This document shows positions 62,201-64,000 of a stretch of 64,000 nucleotides of DNA, one piece after another. Within the stretch, counting starts at the first letter, position 1. Each line of letters opens with the position of its first letter. Source of the stretch: Prevotella sp. UBA5387 (GTDB taxonomy: Bacteria; Bacteroidota; Bacteroidia; Bacteroidales; Bacteroidaceae); the NCBI GenBank assembly GCA_002407775.1, contig DHOP01000009.1:1-64000 (forward strand), given 5' to 3'. The notes under the pieces were generated by a model. That model had not been told where the DNA came from, searched no databases, and saw only the letters and a list, made by a program, of their open reading frames with translations. The position numbers were made by a program, and so were the translations under genes.

Positions 62201-62956
62201 ATGAAAATTGCATTGATTGGCTACGGTAAGATGGGACACATGGTAGAGGAAATTGCCATTGCCCGTGGTCATGAAATTGTCTGCATAATAGACGTAGACA
62301 ACTTTCAAGACTTCGAAAGCGAGGGCTTCGCTTCTGCCGATGTGGCTATAGAATTTACTAATCCTACAGCTGCCTATGATAACTATCTACGCGCTTTCAA
62401 GCAAAATGTGAAGGTGGTAAGCGGCTCAACAGGCTGGATGAAGGATCACAAAGCTGAGGTAGAAGCCTTGACACATGACGGCAAGCAGACACTTTTCTGG
62501 GCATCCAACTTCTCAATTGGTGTGGCCATCTTTGCAGCAGTCAATAAATATTTGGCAAAAATCATGAACCAATTTCCACAATATGATGTGGAGATGGAAG
62601 AGACTCATCATATTCATAAGCTCGATGCACCCAGCGGGACTGCCATCACTCTGGCCGAGGATCTCGTAGAACGGATTGACCGTAAGAGCGCTTGGAAGGC
62701 TGGGACGGTGAAATGGGACGATAATCACGTAGATGGTTCTGATGAGCATAAGCCTGAGGAACTACTCGTTAACAGTATTCGCCACGACGAGGTGCCTGGC
62801 ATTCATAGCATCTGTTACGACTCCGAGGCTGACAAAATCACCATTACTCATGACGCCCACTCACGTCAGGGATTTGCCCTTGGAGCAGTGCTAGCAGCTG
62901 AATACACTAACACGCATACCGGATTGTTGACTACTGACGATCTATTTAAGTTCTAA
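62201..62956 (+). CDS. dapB: 4-hydroxy-tetrahydrodipicolinate reductase
   Basis: This 251-residue enzyme of lysine/diaminopimelate synthesis has GYGKMGHMVEEIA (nucleotide binding), VSGSTGW, FSIGVAIFAAVNKYL, and the catalytic EETHHIHKLDAPSGTA (His pair and Lys). It heads the dapB-lepB arrangement common in Bacteroidales. Confidence 0.96.
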   Translation: MKIALIGYGKMGHMVEEIAIARGHEIVCIIDVDNFQDFESEGFASADVAIEFTNPTAAYDNYLRAFKQNVKVVSGSTGWMKDHKAEVEALTHDGKQTLFWASNFSIGVAIFAAVNKYLAKIMNQFPQYDVEMEETHHIHKLDAPSGTAITLAEDLVERIDRKSAWKAGTVKWDDNHVDGSDEHKPEELLVNSIRHDEVPGIHSICYDSEADKITITHDAHSRQGFALGAVLAAEYTNTHTGLLTTDDLFKF

Positions 62957-63060
62957 TTGCTTTATTAAAAAAAGATAAAGATTCATCCGAAAGGAAGATT
63001 TGAATCGTCAAAAAGCCATTAACGAATTGTCCATAAATTGGAACGAATCATCTATACACT

Positions 63061-64000
63061 ATGATTGATAAAGAAAAAGCTAAGTTGAACATGAAAAAGC
63101 AATGGACAAAGTTCTTGATTGTCCTTGCTCTTTATCTGCTGTTTCTGCTCTGGGTGAAGAGTTGGTGGGGCTTGTTGGTCGTGCCATTCATCTATGATAT
63201 TTACATCTCAAAGAAGATAAGGTGGCAGTGGTGGAAGGATTCCGAAGGCCCTATACGGTTTTTAATGAGCTGGGTCGATGCCTTAGTGTTCGCACTTGTG
63301 GCCGTCTATTTCATCAATCTATTCTTCTTCCAGAACTATGTTATACCCTCTAGCTCTTTGGAGAAGAGTCTACTGACAGGCGATTACCTTTTCGTTTCTA
63401 AGCTCAGTTATGGTCCTCGCATACCCCAGACACCGCTGACCATGCCGTTGACACAGCATACCTTGCCTATCATCAAGACAAAGAGCTATATAGAATTCCC
63501 ACATTGGGACTATCGTAGGGTCAAGGGATTGGGCAATGTCAAGCTCAATGACATCGTTGTCTTCAATTACCCATCAGGTGATACCATCGTTACAGAGGAG
63601 CGCTATCAGGCGGCCGACTATTACACGATGGTGTATAGTTTCGGTCAACAGATATTCCAGGAGCAGTCACGGCAACAGGTTAATCCAGCCAACTTGAATC
63701 GGCAAGAACAGCTTGACTACTTCAAGACCATTTATAACATTGGTAGAAGCTATATCGTCAACAACCCCAACGAGTATGGATCTATCGATAGTCGTCCTAC
63801 TGACAGGCGTGAAAACTACGTCAAGAGATGCGTTGGACTACCAGGCCAGACAATCCAAATCAAGAACAGAACTGTCTATCTGGATGGCAAAGCCAATAAA
63901 GAGCCAGACAACGTACAGTACACTTATTACGTAAAATTGAAGCAAAATCTTCCCGATGACGTGCTCAAAGACCTTGGCATCTCTATGGAAGACATGACGA
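63061..64000 (+). CDS. lepB: Signal peptidase I, 5' part (runs off the window)
   Basis: The frame is open from ATG 63061 to the window end (313 codons seen). An N-terminal span (FLIVLALYLLFLLWVKSWWG) and a second (LVFALVAVYFINLFFFQNY) are followed by VIPSSSLEKSLLTGDY, in which Ser99, before Leu100, corresponds to the catalytic Ser. A long Bacteroidetes-type insertion follows, then NYVKRCVGLPGQTIQIKN with the catalytic Lys255. It cleaves signal peptides of secreted proteins. The stop codon and C-terminus lie beyond 64000. It starts 104 bp after dapB. Confidence 0.93.
   Translation, partial: MIDKEKAKLNMKKQWTKFLIVLALYLLFLLWVKSWWGLLVVPFIYDIYISKKIRWQWWKDSEGPIRFLMSWVDALVFALVAVYFINLFFFQNYVIPSSSLEKSLLTGDYLFVSKLSYGPRIPQTPLTMPLTQHTLPIIKTKSYIEFPHWDYRRVKGLGNVKLNDIVVFNYPSGDTIVTEERYQAADYYTMVYSFGQQIFQEQSRQQVNPANLNRQEQLDYFKTIYNIGRSYIVNNPNEYGSIDSRPTDRRENYVKRCVGLPGQTIQIKNRTVYLDGKANKEPDNVQYTYYVKLKQNLPDDVLKDLGISMEDMT

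Overview
The window reads as a chromosome segment of a Bacteroidales bacterium, most likely a gut or rumen Prevotellaceae (Prevotella/Segatella/Xylanibacter type). The evidence is two SusC/SusD polysaccharide-utilisation loci (PULs), a SusR-type membrane regulator, an S46 dipeptidyl-peptidase, a DUF4290-murA-rimM-dxr-rseP housekeeping block, and many promoters of the Bacteroidetes form (TTTG, about 19-20 bp, then TAnnTTTG). No transposase, integrase, phage gene or CRISPR array was found.

Layout. 1-2.2 kb: a largely non-coding edge, a tRNA-Ser(CGA) and two small unknown genes. 2.2-7.2 kb (minus): a fused SpmA/SpmB-type membrane protein, a Wzx-like flippase and a DPP7-like peptidase. 7.4-8.9 kb (plus): an orphan WcaJ-type sugar-phosphate transferase. 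9.1-21.3 kb: PUL 1 (two GH127, one GH97, SusC, SusD), probably aimed at arabinofuranose/galactose-containing plant glycans. 21.5-26.2 kb: a natural lipoate ligase-lipoyl synthase fusion, an outer-membrane barrel, and a J-domain-like protein next to a HIRAN protein. 26.3-36.8 kb: PUL 2, a starch locus (SusR-like regulator, SusC, SusD, SusE/F-like protein with three CBM26-like repeats, a small secreted protein, and a GH13 amylase with CBM26). 37.3-46.1 kb (minus): an eight-gene operon that looks like a polyprenyl-phosphate-pentose and envelope-decoration pathway. 46.2-48.6 kb (minus): yicC, gmk, nadD. 48.7-55.7 kb (plus): tsaB, DUF4290, murA, rimM, dxr, rseP and a BASS-type transporter. 55.8-62 kb: a GH43-like enzyme, fabI, and a three-gene secreted/lipoprotein/outer-membrane operon with PCMD and calycin-like domains. 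62.2-64 kb: dapB and the 5' part of lepB.

The most unusual signal is not a gene. Six intergenic sites (391-457, 11722-11809, 28083-28192, 36923-37032, 47569-47656, 58083-58170) carry short tandem arrays of a degenerate 22-bp unit. Each unit holds two TGAWTCA boxes, so a box occurs about once per helical turn. All six arrays lie in the same orientation whatever the neighbouring genes do, four of five intervals are 8.8-11.3 kb, and two arrays exactly bracket the starch locus. This looks like a dispersed protein-binding or chromosome-structuring element. The second candidate is the 37-46 kb envelope operon, which combines a DPPR-synthase-like UbiA, a HAD phosphatase, a GtrA flippase and two GT-C-like proteins.

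All family assignments come from reading motifs by eye. No database search was possible, so DUF and subfamily labels are from memory.
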